Assembly (NCBI GenBank): GCA_036676295.1
Contig: JAKFDE010000007.1
Location: 8,732-72,731 of the forward strand
Direction: 5' to 3'
DNA from: UBA4416 sp036676295
Lineage (GTDB): Bacteria; Bacteroidota; Bacteroidia; B-17B0; Aurantibacillaceae
DNA: 64,000 bases
The position numbers and the translations under genes were made by a program. Positions 6,751 through 14,784 of the stretch are shown here, piece by piece; the first letter of the stretch is position 1, and each line of letters starts with the position of its first letter. The notes under the pieces were generated by a model. That model saw only the letters and a list, made by a program, of their open reading frames with translations. It was not told where the DNA came from and searched no databases.

Positions 6751-8118
6751 ATGAAACAAAATTCAATGAGACTATTTATACTATTTATACTTTTCCCAGC
6801 ATTAATTTTTGGGCAAAAAAACATATCAACTAATCTTGCAAAATATATGCAAGCACAAGTTGACGTTAATAATTTCAGTGGAACAGTATTAGTAACAAGG
6901 AATGACACCGTTTTACTTAAAAAAGCATATGGCTTAGCAGATTACGAATGGAATATCAAAAACACAATTGACACAAAATACAGTTTGGCTTCTGTAACCA
7001 AACAATTTACAGCAGCGGCAATTTTGCAATTAGTGGACAAGAAGCAATTATCACTTGATAGTAAACTGAATAAATTTTTTCCAAGTTTTCCAAAAGGAGA
7101 TAGTATAACAATTCATATGTTGCTGTGTCATATGTCAGGTTTGCAAATGGATTATGATGAATTGTATTTAAACAGTGTTGCAATTACGCAGGAAGATGTA
7201 TTAAAGCATGTAGTACAAAAAGATATTATTACACAAGATGACGCATTAAAGTATATTGAGAAAAAAACACTTTTGTTCTCACCAGGTTCTAATACCGCTT
7301 ACAGTAATATAGGGTATTATTTACTTGCCAGGATTATTGAAAAGTTATCAAACATAAGCTATGCTGATTATTTAAAAACTAACATTTTTGAGAAATGCAA
7401 GATGAATAATTCGGGAGTAATTACTAACGATGAATTAATAACCAACAAAGCAAGAAATTATATGCAGGCTAAAAATAAATATTTAAACAATCCATATATC
7501 AATTGGGAATTTAATATTGGACATGATGGTATTTATTCTACTGTTGAAGATTTGGCATTATGGGACAAAGCTCTCTATGGTACATCTATTTTGACAACAG
7601 AGATGAAGAAACTAATGTTTACTTCATATAATGATCAAAATTGGGGATATGGATTTATGATTAATCCATTTTATAACCATGGACATCAGCTAATCGCTCA
7701 CGATGGTGGCTTTTTTGGAGCAATGACTTCTCTCAACCGATTTACAGATGACAAGCTTTTTGTAACTGTTTTGTCTAATAATCAATCTCTATCCCATATT
7801 ATTTCTTACGGACTTTCAGCAATTGCTTTTCAAAAAGACTTTGAACTTCCATACAAACATTATCAAACTAAAATAGATACTACACTATATGATAAATATG
7901 TAGGCAAGTATGGTAAAATTGAAATAATCAAAGTTGGCGGAAAACTATATTATAACAGTTCGGAAATGGAACTCTTACCAGAATCCAAAACAAAATTTTT
8001 TAGAGCAGACAATAATGACAGGACATTTGAATTTATTCAGGATAAATCGGGTATTTACAATTCTATAATTTTGACAAAAGGAGGTGTAAAAGAAGTAGTA
8101 AAGAGAAATATTCCGTAA
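6751..8118 (+). CDS. Beta-lactamase-fold serine hydrolase (class C-like)
   Basis: A 455-residue secreted or membrane-tethered serine hydrolase of the AmpC/penicillin-binding-protein fold. A signal peptide occupies about residues 1-21. The three active-site motifs are present: S81-V-T-K84 (LASVTKQF), Y184-S-N186 (NTAYSNIGYY) and H-D-G-G (AHDGGFFGAM). The last ~90 residues form a small beta domain common in environmental homologues. The family includes esterases, D-aminopeptidases and true beta-lactamases, and the sequence does not decide between them. It lies after the MarR/S41 pair and before a truncated attC-like arm at 8129. The ATG at 6766 is an alternative start. Confidence 0.85.
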   Translation: MKQNSMRLFILFILFPALIFGQKNISTNLAKYMQAQVDVNNFSGTVLVTRNDTVLLKKAYGLADYEWNIKNTIDTKYSLASVTKQFTAAAILQLVDKKQLSLDSKLNKFFPSFPKGDSITIHMLLCHMSGLQMDYDELYLNSVAITQEDVLKHVVQKDIITQDDALKYIEKKTLLFSPGSNTAYSNIGYYLLARIIEKLSNISYADYLKTNIFEKCKMNNSGVITNDELITNKARNYMQAKNKYLNNPYINWEFNIGHDGIYSTVEDLALWDKALYGTSILTTEMKKLMFTSYNDQNWGYGFMINPFYNHGHQLIAHDGGFFGAMTSLNRFTDDKLFVTVLSNNQSLSHIISYGLSAIAFQKDFELPYKHYQTKIDTTLYDKYVGKYGKIEIIKVGGKLYYNSSEMELLPESKTKFFRADNNDRTFEFIQDKSGIYNSIILTKGGVKEVVKRNIP

Positions 8119-8128
8119 GAAAGCACGA

Positions 8129-8160
8129 ACCGCTAACATGGGTTTGGCAAGATTTGGGTT
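8129..8160. repeat. Truncated attC-like 5' arm at the array's right edge
   Basis: ACCGCTAAC (8129-8137) is the exact complement of GTTAGCGGT at 5083-5091, the start of unit 3. The arm-like text ATGGGTTTGGCAAG follows. I could not find a matching 3' arm or core in the next 450 bp, so the site seems degraded or deleted. Confidence 0.45.
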
Positions 8161-8617
8161 TTAGGCTTAATTTGAAGTGGCAAGTTAATATAACTGTATG
8201 CTGTAATAGTTACCTTTTATCGGCGGACACGAAAGCTGTATTTAAACTAAATGTAGAGAAAAAGCTACGAAGCCATAACACACGGTTCATTTAATTTTGG
8301 CAGAAGTATAAGGCATTTGCAAAAGCGGTCGCTCCCCGAAAGACAGTTATTTTCGCATTGCAAAAGTCTAATAAGCAGTTATCTTTGTTAGGAAGCATTT
8401 CGGTATACAAAGTTTCAAACCGCACTTTCGGTAGCTGCAAACCATCCAAGGTAAAAAACAAATCATTTAACAACTTTTTTAGGCTATAAATTATACAGCT
8501 TCACTACTTTTTTAGCAACACTTAAACTGAAAATAATGTATATTTATGTTAACAACAAAAGTCATAATTGTAGCTCAAATTTGCCCAAAGGAAGTAGTTC
8601 ATTAAAAACAAAATGGA
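8161..8617. other. Gene-free stretch right of the cassette array
   Basis: About 460 bp without a credible gene. A 60-codon minus-strand frame (8291-8473) has no start context or recognisable motif. The text GCCATAACACACGG (8274-8287) may be another degenerate core remnant. I see no terminator and no promoter with a clear -7 box for the gene at 8618. Confidence 0.4.
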
Positions 8618-10927
8618 ATGAAAAAACTTTTACTCATCACCACATTTTTTATAAGCTTAGTTTGCAACCTAATAGCGCAACCTAATTTTAATCGTATAGC
8701 AGAGATTACAGGTTCTGCCCGAATTTACTCAACTAAAGTTGATAAAAAAGGGAATATTTATTATACCGGTTTTTATAGCAACGGTTCTGATTTTAATGTA
8801 GGTGCAGGAACATATTCCGTTGCCGCACAAGGAAATTCAGACCCTTTTATTGCCAAATACGATTCCAATTATAATTTACTTTGGGTAAAAGCAATGGGTG
8901 GCTCTGCAAATTATGATTATGGTTATGATATTTGTGTAGATGATTCCGGTTATGTGTATGGTGTAGGGATAAGTATGGGTACTTCTGATTTAGATCCGGG
9001 AGCAGCTGTATTAACCCATTCTGTGGGTGCAACCGGTGTGGATATGTATATCATTAAATTGGATTCTATGGGCACCATGAAATGGGTTGAAGCCTATCCG
9101 TCTGCGGATTGCTATTACTCTTACTTTGCATGGAAAATTAAATTGGATAATGACGGCAATTTGGTTACAAGCACTTATTTTGGTGCTGGCACGGTTGATT
9201 TAAGTTTTGGTGTAGGCGCGCCACAACCACATACTTTTTCCACCGGTAAATACTGTATGTTTAAACAAACCAAGTACCAACAGTTTATTTGGCTAAAAGA
9301 AAATATTTTTCCATTAGATTTTACTTTTGATGAAAATAATAATATTTACACCGTTGGTGATAGAATGACTATTTCCAAGTTAAATTCTGCAGGAACTACG
9401 CTTTGGAGTTATATGTTAGGTAGCAATTCAATTTTTCCGAGTTATACAAACTATAACAGTGCGGATATTAGTTCGGCTATTTGTTATGACAAACGTGGCC
9501 ATATATACATTACAGGTTCGAATCGTAATGATGCAATAGATTATAATCGCGGTAGCGGAGTGACAACATTGTCTCATAATTTCGGCAGCCGGGAAATTTA
9601 TGTTTTAAAATGGGATACGACTGCCAATTTTAAATGGGTTATAAAATTTGATGCAACAGGAGGTTGTGGCCAGCAGTATTATAACTACGCAGAAGACATT
9701 AAAGCAGATAACAGAGGTAATGTTTATACCTGTGGTGGTATTAATGCTTGTGATTTTGATCCAAGTCCTACAAGTAGTCTCACTTTAGGACAAGCTTGTA
9801 ACGCCACCGATTTATTTATTTCAAAATTAGATTCTTCAGGTAATTATGTGTGGGCTAAATCAATAGGAAGTGTAAATGGTACAGATTATCTTAAATCAAT
9901 AGATATAACGCCCGCAGAAAATGTGATTTTTGGCGGCTTTTTCAGTTATCGCATAGATATAGATCCGGGGGCCGGAATTACCTATATTGGAACAAACACT
10001 AGTTTGCAAAACGCTTTAGTTGGTGGCGTGGGCTGTAATAAATTTTCTGAGAAAAAAGATTCAACCTGTATTTTGCCCTATGTATTAAACGGCTATAGTT
10101 ATACGCAAAGCGGACAATACGTTCAATCTATTGCTGCAAGTGGTGCAGGCTGCGATAGTTTAATTTATTTGGATTTTAAAGCAACTAATCCAAACATTTC
10201 TGTTTCTTCCAATACAGCTATTTGCCAAGGAGGCACAGCAAGTTTAACCGTAAATTCTACTTCGAGTGGTGTATCGTATGAGTGGAATACAGGGAACAAT
10301 ACAACCAACATTGTGGTAAGTCCGAGTATTACCACTATTTATACGGCCACGGTAACAAGTATTTCCGATAGTAATTGTAAAAGCACAAAAACAATATCTG
10401 TCACGGTAAACGATTTGCCAACTGTAACTTTAGATGCTTTATCAAGTCCGATATGTGAAAATGCAAGCGTTATTACTTTAAACGGATTGCCTGCAGGTGG
10501 GGCGTACACAGGGCCAGCCGTAAGCGGAAACTCGTTTAATCCTACAGTGGGAGGTGTAGGTACTCATACATTGACGTATGTTTATACGGATCCGAACAAT
10601 TGCTCTGCAAGTGCTTCGCAAACCGTGGAAGTAAGTTTATGTACAAACATTTCTGAATTAAAAAATGAGAATTCAGAATTAAGCATTTACCCGAATCCAA
10701 CAAATGGAATTTTAAATGTTGACATTTCTACTTCACTTATTCAAGCTCAAGGTAATACACTTAATGTGCTAGCAAAAATTCAAGTAATAGACGTATTAGG
10801 TAAAAAAATAATTATTAAACCTGAATTCGTAAATCTGAATTCCATACGTGTAGACGTAAGCGCGCTTTCTCAAGGTATTTACTTTTTAAAAGTGGATAAT
10901 ACCATGAAGAAATTTGTGAAGGAATAA
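8618..10927 (+). CDS. Secreted beta-propeller-like protein with T9SS type A sorting domain
   Basis: A 769-residue cargo of the type IX secretion system. After a signal peptide (residues 1-20), repeats of the SBBP/beta-propeller kind run to about residue 480. They have phrases such as GNIYYTGFYSNG, GYVYGVGIS and GNVYTCGGI and the recurrent calcium-loop-like DFDPS or DLDPG. Two Ig/PKD-like or SprB-like segments follow (about 525-670: ICQGGTASLTVNS and ICENASVITLNGLPAGG). The last ~80 residues are a type A sorting domain (LSIYPNPTNGILNVD ... GIYFLKVDNTMKKFVKE). Expected location is the cell surface or medium; the ligand is unknown. Transcribed alone. Confidence 0.85.
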   Translation: MKKLLLITTFFISLVCNLIAQPNFNRIAEITGSARIYSTKVDKKGNIYYTGFYSNGSDFNVGAGTYSVAAQGNSDPFIAKYDSNYNLLWVKAMGGSANYDYGYDICVDDSGYVYGVGISMGTSDLDPGAAVLTHSVGATGVDMYIIKLDSMGTMKWVEAYPSADCYYSYFAWKIKLDNDGNLVTSTYFGAGTVDLSFGVGAPQPHTFSTGKYCMFKQTKYQQFIWLKENIFPLDFTFDENNNIYTVGDRMTISKLNSAGTTLWSYMLGSNSIFPSYTNYNSADISSAICYDKRGHIYITGSNRNDAIDYNRGSGVTTLSHNFGSREIYVLKWDTTANFKWVIKFDATGGCGQQYYNYAEDIKADNRGNVYTCGGINACDFDPSPTSSLTLGQACNATDLFISKLDSSGNYVWAKSIGSVNGTDYLKSIDITPAENVIFGGFFSYRIDIDPGAGITYIGTNTSLQNALVGGVGCNKFSEKKDSTCILPYVLNGYSYTQSGQYVQSIAASGAGCDSLIYLDFKATNPNISVSSNTAICQGGTASLTVNSTSSGVSYEWNTGNNTTNIVVSPSITTIYTATVTSISDSNCKSTKTISVTVNDLPTVTLDALSSPICENASVITLNGLPAGGAYTGPAVSGNSFNPTVGGVGTHTLTYVYTDPNNCSASASQTVEVSLCTNISELKNENSELSIYPNPTNGILNVDISTSLIQAQGNTLNVLAKIQVIDVLGKKIIIKPEFVNLNSIRVDVSALSQGIYFLKVDNTMKKFVKE

Positions 10928-11005
10928 GAACCTGCTCTGTCGCATTTGAATGGTTACTGATCTTCAACATACACGAAAGAAACAATCACTCAAAAGTATA
11001 CAACA

Positions 11006-11452
11006 ATGGAAAAAAACAAAAGTGAGAACAAATCGATCGAACCCGGTCAAAGCCCTTTTGCTCAAACATTTTTTCACGGCACAAAATCTGACCTAAAAAT
11101 TGGCGACCTGATTGAAACCGGCATCAACTCAAACTACGGACAAAATAAAAAAGCAAAATACATTTATCTCACTGCTACTTTAGACGCTGCCATTTGGGGA
11201 GCTGAACTTGCTTTGGGCGAAGGGCGCGAAAGAATCTATTTAGTAGAGCCAACAGGTCCAATTGAGGATGATCCAAATTTAACTGATAAAAAATTCCCTG
11301 GTAATCCAACAATGTCATACCGCTCACAACATCCGTTTAAGGTTGTTGGTGAGATCACCATTTGGCAAGGACACTCAGCCGAAAAAATTAAAGCCATGAA
11401 AGACGGCTTGGCAAAACTAAATGAACAAGGCATTGAGGCAATAGAGGACTAA
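11006..11452 (+). CDS. arr: Rifampin ADP-ribosyltransferase (Arr)
   Basis: A 148-residue enzyme of the Arr family, which transfers ADP-ribose from NAD+ to a hydroxyl of rifamycins and so inactivates them. Length and sequence follow the family over its whole span: FFHGTKSDLKIGDLIETG (NAD-binding His), KYIYLTATLDAAIWGAELA, GRERIYLVEPTGPIEDDPN, DKKFPGNPTMSYRS and PFKVVGEI. It heads a plus-strand series of small genes (DUF2200, GNAT, YdeI-like, lipoprotein) and may be co-transcribed with DUF2200, 62 bp downstream. It is chromosomal and lies outside the cassette array, so intrinsic resistance is possible. Activity on rifampin is inferred from homology. Confidence 0.92.
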   Translation: MEKNKSENKSIEPGQSPFAQTFFHGTKSDLKIGDLIETGINSNYGQNKKAKYIYLTATLDAAIWGAELALGEGRERIYLVEPTGPIEDDPNLTDKKFPGNPTMSYRSQHPFKVVGEITIWQGHSAEKIKAMKDGLAKLNEQGIEAIED

Positions 11453-11514
11453 CCCAGATGAAACCATATTTAACAGCATAACATTATTAACCTAATTATA
11501 TAAATACTGAGAAT

Positions 11515-11868
11515 ATGAAAACACATGATGAACGTATAGCAGAAATGACATTCGCTACTGTGTATCCAATGTACCTCACAAAAGTAGAGAAGAAAGGAAG
11601 AACAAAAGAAGAATTGCTGCAAGTAATTGAATGGCTTACCGGTTTCAATCACAAAAAACTACAAGACCAAATTGATAAAAAAGTAACTTTTGAAACATTT
11701 TTTCAGAATGCAACCTTAAACCCAAATGCACACCTCATTACCGGCGTCATCTGTGGTTATCGTGTAGAAGAAATTACAAATCCTTTGACACAAAAAGTCA
11801 GGTATTTAGATAAGCTGATCGATGAATTGGCAAAAGGAAAAACAATGGAAAAGATTTTAAGGAAGTAA
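11515..11868 (+). CDS. DUF2200 family protein
   Basis: A 117-residue cytoplasmic protein of the DUF2200 family (DERIAEMTFATVYPMYLTKV at the N-terminus; VIEWLTGFNHKKLQ; GVICGYRVEEI; DKLIDELAKGKTMEKILR). No function is established. It is a compact helical protein with no visible catalytic motif, and it lies 14 bp before the GNAT gene in a likely co-transcribed accessory cluster. Confidence 0.85.
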   Translation: MKTHDERIAEMTFATVYPMYLTKVEKKGRTKEELLQVIEWLTGFNHKKLQDQIDKKVTFETFFQNATLNPNAHLITGVICGYRVEEITNPLTQKVRYLDKLIDELAKGKTMEKILRK

Positions 11869-11882
11869 GAAAAAAGTGATCA

Positions 11883-12419
11883 ATGATCAAAACAAATTTC
11901 ATACCTTTTCCAACTTTAACAACGGATCGTTTGCTGTTAAGGCAATTGAAAACAACGGATGCTCAGGACATTTTTCAGCATCGCTTAGACGATAACGTCA
12001 ATACACACCTTATTGATTTCAGACATTCTTCTATTGAACAAACACAAGCATTCATTAACAGAGTACTAAATGAAATAGCCATTGGCAAAACCATATTATG
12101 GGTAATTACTGAAAAGGGAAATGATACCTTTATTGGAACCATTTGTTTGTGGAATATTTTGAAAGATGAAATGAAAGCTGAAACAGGTTACACCCTTGTG
12201 TCGAAATTTCACCGCAAAGGTTATATGACCGAAGCTTTAACAAAAGTAATTGACTTTGGATTTAATACTATGAAATTAAAAACCATTGAAGCATACACGC
12301 ATAAAGACAATAAGAATTCCATACAAGTATTAATAAAAAACAAATTCAAACTGAAACAGGATATTGCAATACCAAACAAAAATCACAGGATCATTTTTTC
12401 ATTAACTAATAAAACATAA
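11883..12419 (+). CDS. GNAT acetyltransferase, RimJ/RimL type
   Basis: A 178-residue acetyltransferase of the ribosomal-protein/N-terminal acetylase group. The start PTLTTDRLLLRQLKTTDAQD is typical. FIGTICLWNI and KAETGYTLVSKFHRKGYMTEA form the acetyl-CoA site (R-K-G-Y-M-T-E-A), and KTIEAYTHKDNKNSIQVLIK follows. The target is unknown; relatives acetylate ribosomal protein N-termini, other proteins or small amines. The stop codon is immediately followed by the ATG of the YdeI-like gene, so the two are translationally close. Confidence 0.85.
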   Translation: MIKTNFIPFPTLTTDRLLLRQLKTTDAQDIFQHRLDDNVNTHLIDFRHSSIEQTQAFINRVLNEIAIGKTILWVITEKGNDTFIGTICLWNILKDEMKAETGYTLVSKFHRKGYMTEALTKVIDFGFNTMKLKTIEAYTHKDNKNSIQVLIKNKFKLKQDIAIPNKNHRIIFSLTNKT

Positions 12420-12977
12420 ATGCCGGCAACCTTTTTTGCAACACAAGCAGAATTTAGAAAATGGTTAAAAAAGAACCATAAAAAAGAAACAGAACTCATT
12501 GTTGGTTTCTATAAGGTAGGAAGCGGAAAACCTTCTATGACCTGGTCGCAATCCGTTGACCAGGCGCTTTGCTTTGGCTGGATAGATAGTGTAAGAAGAT
12601 CCATTGATCATGAAAGCTACTGCATTCGTTTTACACCCCGAAAAAGTACAAGTATTTGGAGCGACATCAATATAAAGAAAGTTGAACAACTCAATAAATC
12701 AGGATTAATGATGCCGGAGGGACAAAAAGCATTTGATTTGCGAAAAGAAAATAAATCAAGAATTTATTCCCACGAAAAAGAACCTGTTGATCTTGATCCT
12801 ATTTATGAAAAGCAATTTAAAAAGAATAAAGCTGCATGGTCATTTTTTAATACACAAACGCCTTCCTATAAAAAGGTAATGATCCATTGGATCATGAGTG
12901 CCAAACAGGAAAAAACCAGATCATCACGGCTTGAAAAAACAATAGCCTACAGTGAACAACAAAAACGAATGGAATAA
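12420..12977 (+). CDS. YdeI/OmpD-associated family protein
   Basis: A 185-residue protein of the YdeI (bacteriocin-protection) family. Typical segments are FRKWLKKNHKKETELIVGFY, MTWSQSVDQALCFGWIDS, RFTPRKSTSIWSDINI and the basic C-terminal helix. Family members have been linked to stress or peptide resistance, with no defined biochemistry. It begins at the base after the GNAT stop and has no signal peptide. Confidence 0.85.
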   Translation: MPATFFATQAEFRKWLKKNHKKETELIVGFYKVGSGKPSMTWSQSVDQALCFGWIDSVRRSIDHESYCIRFTPRKSTSIWSDINIKKVEQLNKSGLMMPEGQKAFDLRKENKSRIYSHEKEPVDLDPIYEKQFKKNKAAWSFFNTQTPSYKKVMIHWIMSAKQEKTRSSRLEKTIAYSEQQKRME

Positions 12978-12993
12978 CAAAACAATTAAAAAA

Positions 12994-13461
12994 ATGAATA
13001 AAGCAGCAAAAATAATTTCCGCAATTACTCTCATAATATTCCTGACAAGCTGCTCATGGCAAGAATACTTTGTGGTTAGTAACGCCAGCCAATCAGAAGT
13101 CATTATTAATTACCAGATAAAGGAAATTAAAAATGGATTTCCGATTTTCACAAATCAACCCTTATTATATAAATTAAATAATTCTAACGAAATAGATTGG
13201 GACACCAACCAAATTCCTGTAGATCTGGACAGTTCTTCAACAGGCCTAAAACTAAAAATACCCGCAAATCACGCCGTTATTTTTGGCGAATTAAATAACG
13301 ATCATTACAAAGCCTACAACCAAGCGTTTATAAACGATCGCGTTTTTAATCTTAAAGAATTAGAGATTTTAAAAAACAAAGATACTCTCAAAATAGTTCC
13401 TTCTAATTTCGATAGCCATTTCAAAAAAACAAATGGTAATCAGGTGCTTGAATTAAACTAA
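12994..13461 (+). CDS. Predicted lipoprotein of unknown function
   Basis: About 155 residues starting MNKAAKIISAITLIIFLTSC, a lipoprotein signal peptide with the modified cysteine in LTSCSW. The mature part is a short beta-rich domain (YFVVSNASQSEVIINYQIKEI) that I do not recognise. The start at 12994 is preferred over an in-frame ATG at 12952, because the latter overlaps the YdeI gene and would put a charged tail before the signal peptide. Probably anchored in the outer or inner membrane. Confidence 0.7.
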   Translation: MNKAAKIISAITLIIFLTSCSWQEYFVVSNASQSEVIINYQIKEIKNGFPIFTNQPLLYKLNNSNEIDWDTNQIPVDLDSSSTGLKLKIPANHAVIFGELNNDHYKAYNQAFINDRVFNLKELEILKNKDTLKIVPSNFDSHFKKTNGNQVLELN

Positions 13462-13469
13462 ATTACAAA

Positions 13470-14144
13470 TCACTCTCTAAAAGAACGCCTCTTTGGAGTT
13501 GGTTTTTCCACAGGCATATCCTTGATGACTATATAAACAACAACACTCATCAGAGCGGCAAAAAAGCACCATACTGAGATCATATTCTGTTCAAAAAATA
13601 ATTTTGAAACAATAAAAGAAGTTAAGATCGTCATGCCTAAAAAATTAGTTCGTTTAACGCTTGATACAAAAGGCGAAACAACCGTTGGTAAAAAATATAA
13701 AAAAGCACCTAAAGGTATCATCCACTTAGGAATGCTTAAGGCATAATGAATATGATGTTCTAAAATTTCGGACTTAACCGTATAGGTCGTTAAATTATAA
13801 ACCACACATAAAGACAGAACAGTTCCTATAGCCAATAGACCCAATAATAATTTTTTAGGTTTCAGTTCTTTTTCCATTAAATAAATAGATAAAGGAATCC
13901 ACAATGGCCAAACAACCTGAGCAATGATCAAAAACAAATAAGTGGGCACTTGCTTTAAATAAGCATAATCAGCGTTAGATAAAGATAGCCACACAAAACC
14001 CTCAATAAATTGTTGAACTCCAAAAATTAAAGGAAGAGTTGCAAAAGCCAACTGTGACCGCGATGTTGTTTTTCTTAAGGTAGCAATACCAACTATCGTT
14101 AAGACCGCCCCTGCTCCAAAACTTGCTTCAGTAGAAAAACACAT
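13470..14144 (-). CDS. DUF6629-like multi-pass membrane protein
   Basis: A 224-residue membrane protein with about seven hydrophobic segments, starting MCFSTEASFGAGAVLTIVG. The family signature region is LPLIFGVQQFIEGFVWLSL, with a polar C-terminal tail (VEKPTPKRRSF). I associate this N-terminus with DUF6629, whose function is unknown. It converges on the lipoprotein gene with only 8 bp between stops. Confidence 0.75.
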   Translation of the reverse strand: MCFSTEASFGAGAVLTIVGIATLRKTTSRSQLAFATLPLIFGVQQFIEGFVWLSLSNADYAYLKQVPTYLFLIIAQVVWPLWIPLSIYLMEKELKPKKLLLGLLAIGTVLSLCVVYNLTTYTVKSEILEHHIHYALSIPKWMIPLGAFLYFLPTVVSPFVSSVKRTNFLGMTILTSFIVSKLFFEQNMISVWCFFAALMSVVVYIVIKDMPVEKPTPKRRSFRE

Positions 14145-14274
14145 AACATTATTTTTAAATGGTTATTGGATGGCACCAAAGATCAACAACCCAATAATTA
14201 ATTGTATGACCGTACTAAGACAATCCAATGTAGTTATTAAACAACAAAAAACCTAAGAATAATGAATACAATCT

Positions 14275-14760
14275 TTATAAGGAGTCTTTAACGGCATCTC
14301 TTACTATTTGCCGGCAGCGTTTATCTACCTCAATATTATAGTTCACAACCTCCGTTTGTTTTTGATGTGCTTTTATTTTTTCAAATTGAATGGTAATGAT
14401 TTTCGTAAGTTGCAATAAACGTTTTACCAGGTCTACATTACGAATATCTTTACCGGCTTTAGTGGTGTAATCACTGCTAGTAAATTTTGCTTCTCTTTTT
14501 ATTAATCCTATCACATACTGGCTGTCAGATACTAAACGGATCTCTTTAACTGTTTTGAAATGTTCAAGAATATATTCAGTTGCATTGATCACAGCCAGCA
14601 ATTCCATTCGGTTATGCGTGGTATTTTCTTCTTTACCGGATAAGGTTATTTTTTCTCCAGCTACAAACACAATAGCGGCCCAGCCTCCTACACAAAGTTG
14701 TGTATGACACGAACCATCGGTATATACTTCGGCGGAATGAATGTTTGACATGGTTTTCAA
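14275..14760 (-). CDS. rnhA: Ribonuclease HI
   Basis: A 161-residue type 1 RNase H, which cuts the RNA strand of RNA-DNA hybrids. The four acidic catalytic residues are visible in VYTDGSC (Asp), NRMELLAV (Glu), LVSDSQYV (Asp) and IEVDKRCR (Asp). A conserved His in KIKAHQKQ is also present. The internal ATG at codon 4 is an alternative start. It lies 24 bp downstream of the exonuclease/GIY-YIG gene on the same strand, so the two nucleic-acid enzymes may share a transcript. Confidence 0.88.
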   Translation of the reverse strand: MKTMSNIHSAEVYTDGSCHTQLCVGGWAAIVFVAGEKITLSGKEENTTHNRMELLAVINATEYILEHFKTVKEIRLVSDSQYVIGLIKREAKFTSSDYTTKAGKDIRNVDLVKRLLQLTKIITIQFEKIKAHQKQTEVVNYNIEVDKRCRQIVRDAVKDSL

Positions 14761-14784
14761 AAGTATACATAATTATTAGCTTAA

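Larger units (their letters stand above)
2041..8160. mobile_element. Integron-like cassette array without integrase
   Basis: Three gene units are bounded by GTTAG(C/T)GG(C/T) at their starts (2041, 3944, 5083). Two of them end in long palindromic sites (3858-3952, 4955-5091). The outer 5' repeat of each site is the exact 9-nt complement of the start of the same unit: GCCACTAAC for unit 1 and ACCGCTAAC for unit 2. Complementarity to the unit's own start is what circularised integron cassettes predict. A further ACCGCTAAC at 8129-8137 complements the start of unit 3, but its 3' arm is missing. No integrase is visible. The core is not the canonical GTTRRRY, so the equivalence to attC is inferred from architecture. 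The cargo is accessory: HEPN-like protein, HxlR/SnoaL, MarR, peptidase, hydrolase. Confidence 0.65.

Noticed and set aside
2041..8160. Canonical integron with GTTRRRY cores and attI
   Set aside because: The cores read GTTAGTGGC and GTTAGCGGT, and no integrase or attI is in the window, so only an integron-like call is made.
8272..8288. GCCATAACACACGGTTC as another cassette core
   Set aside because: It looks like a core (…TAACA…CGG) but no complementary unit start or 3' arm was found, so it is only noted in the spacer description.
8291..8473. 60-codon minus-strand open frame in the spacer right of the cassette array
   Set aside because: No start context, no family resemblance and no neighbours on that strand. 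The region looks like degraded cassette or spacer DNA.
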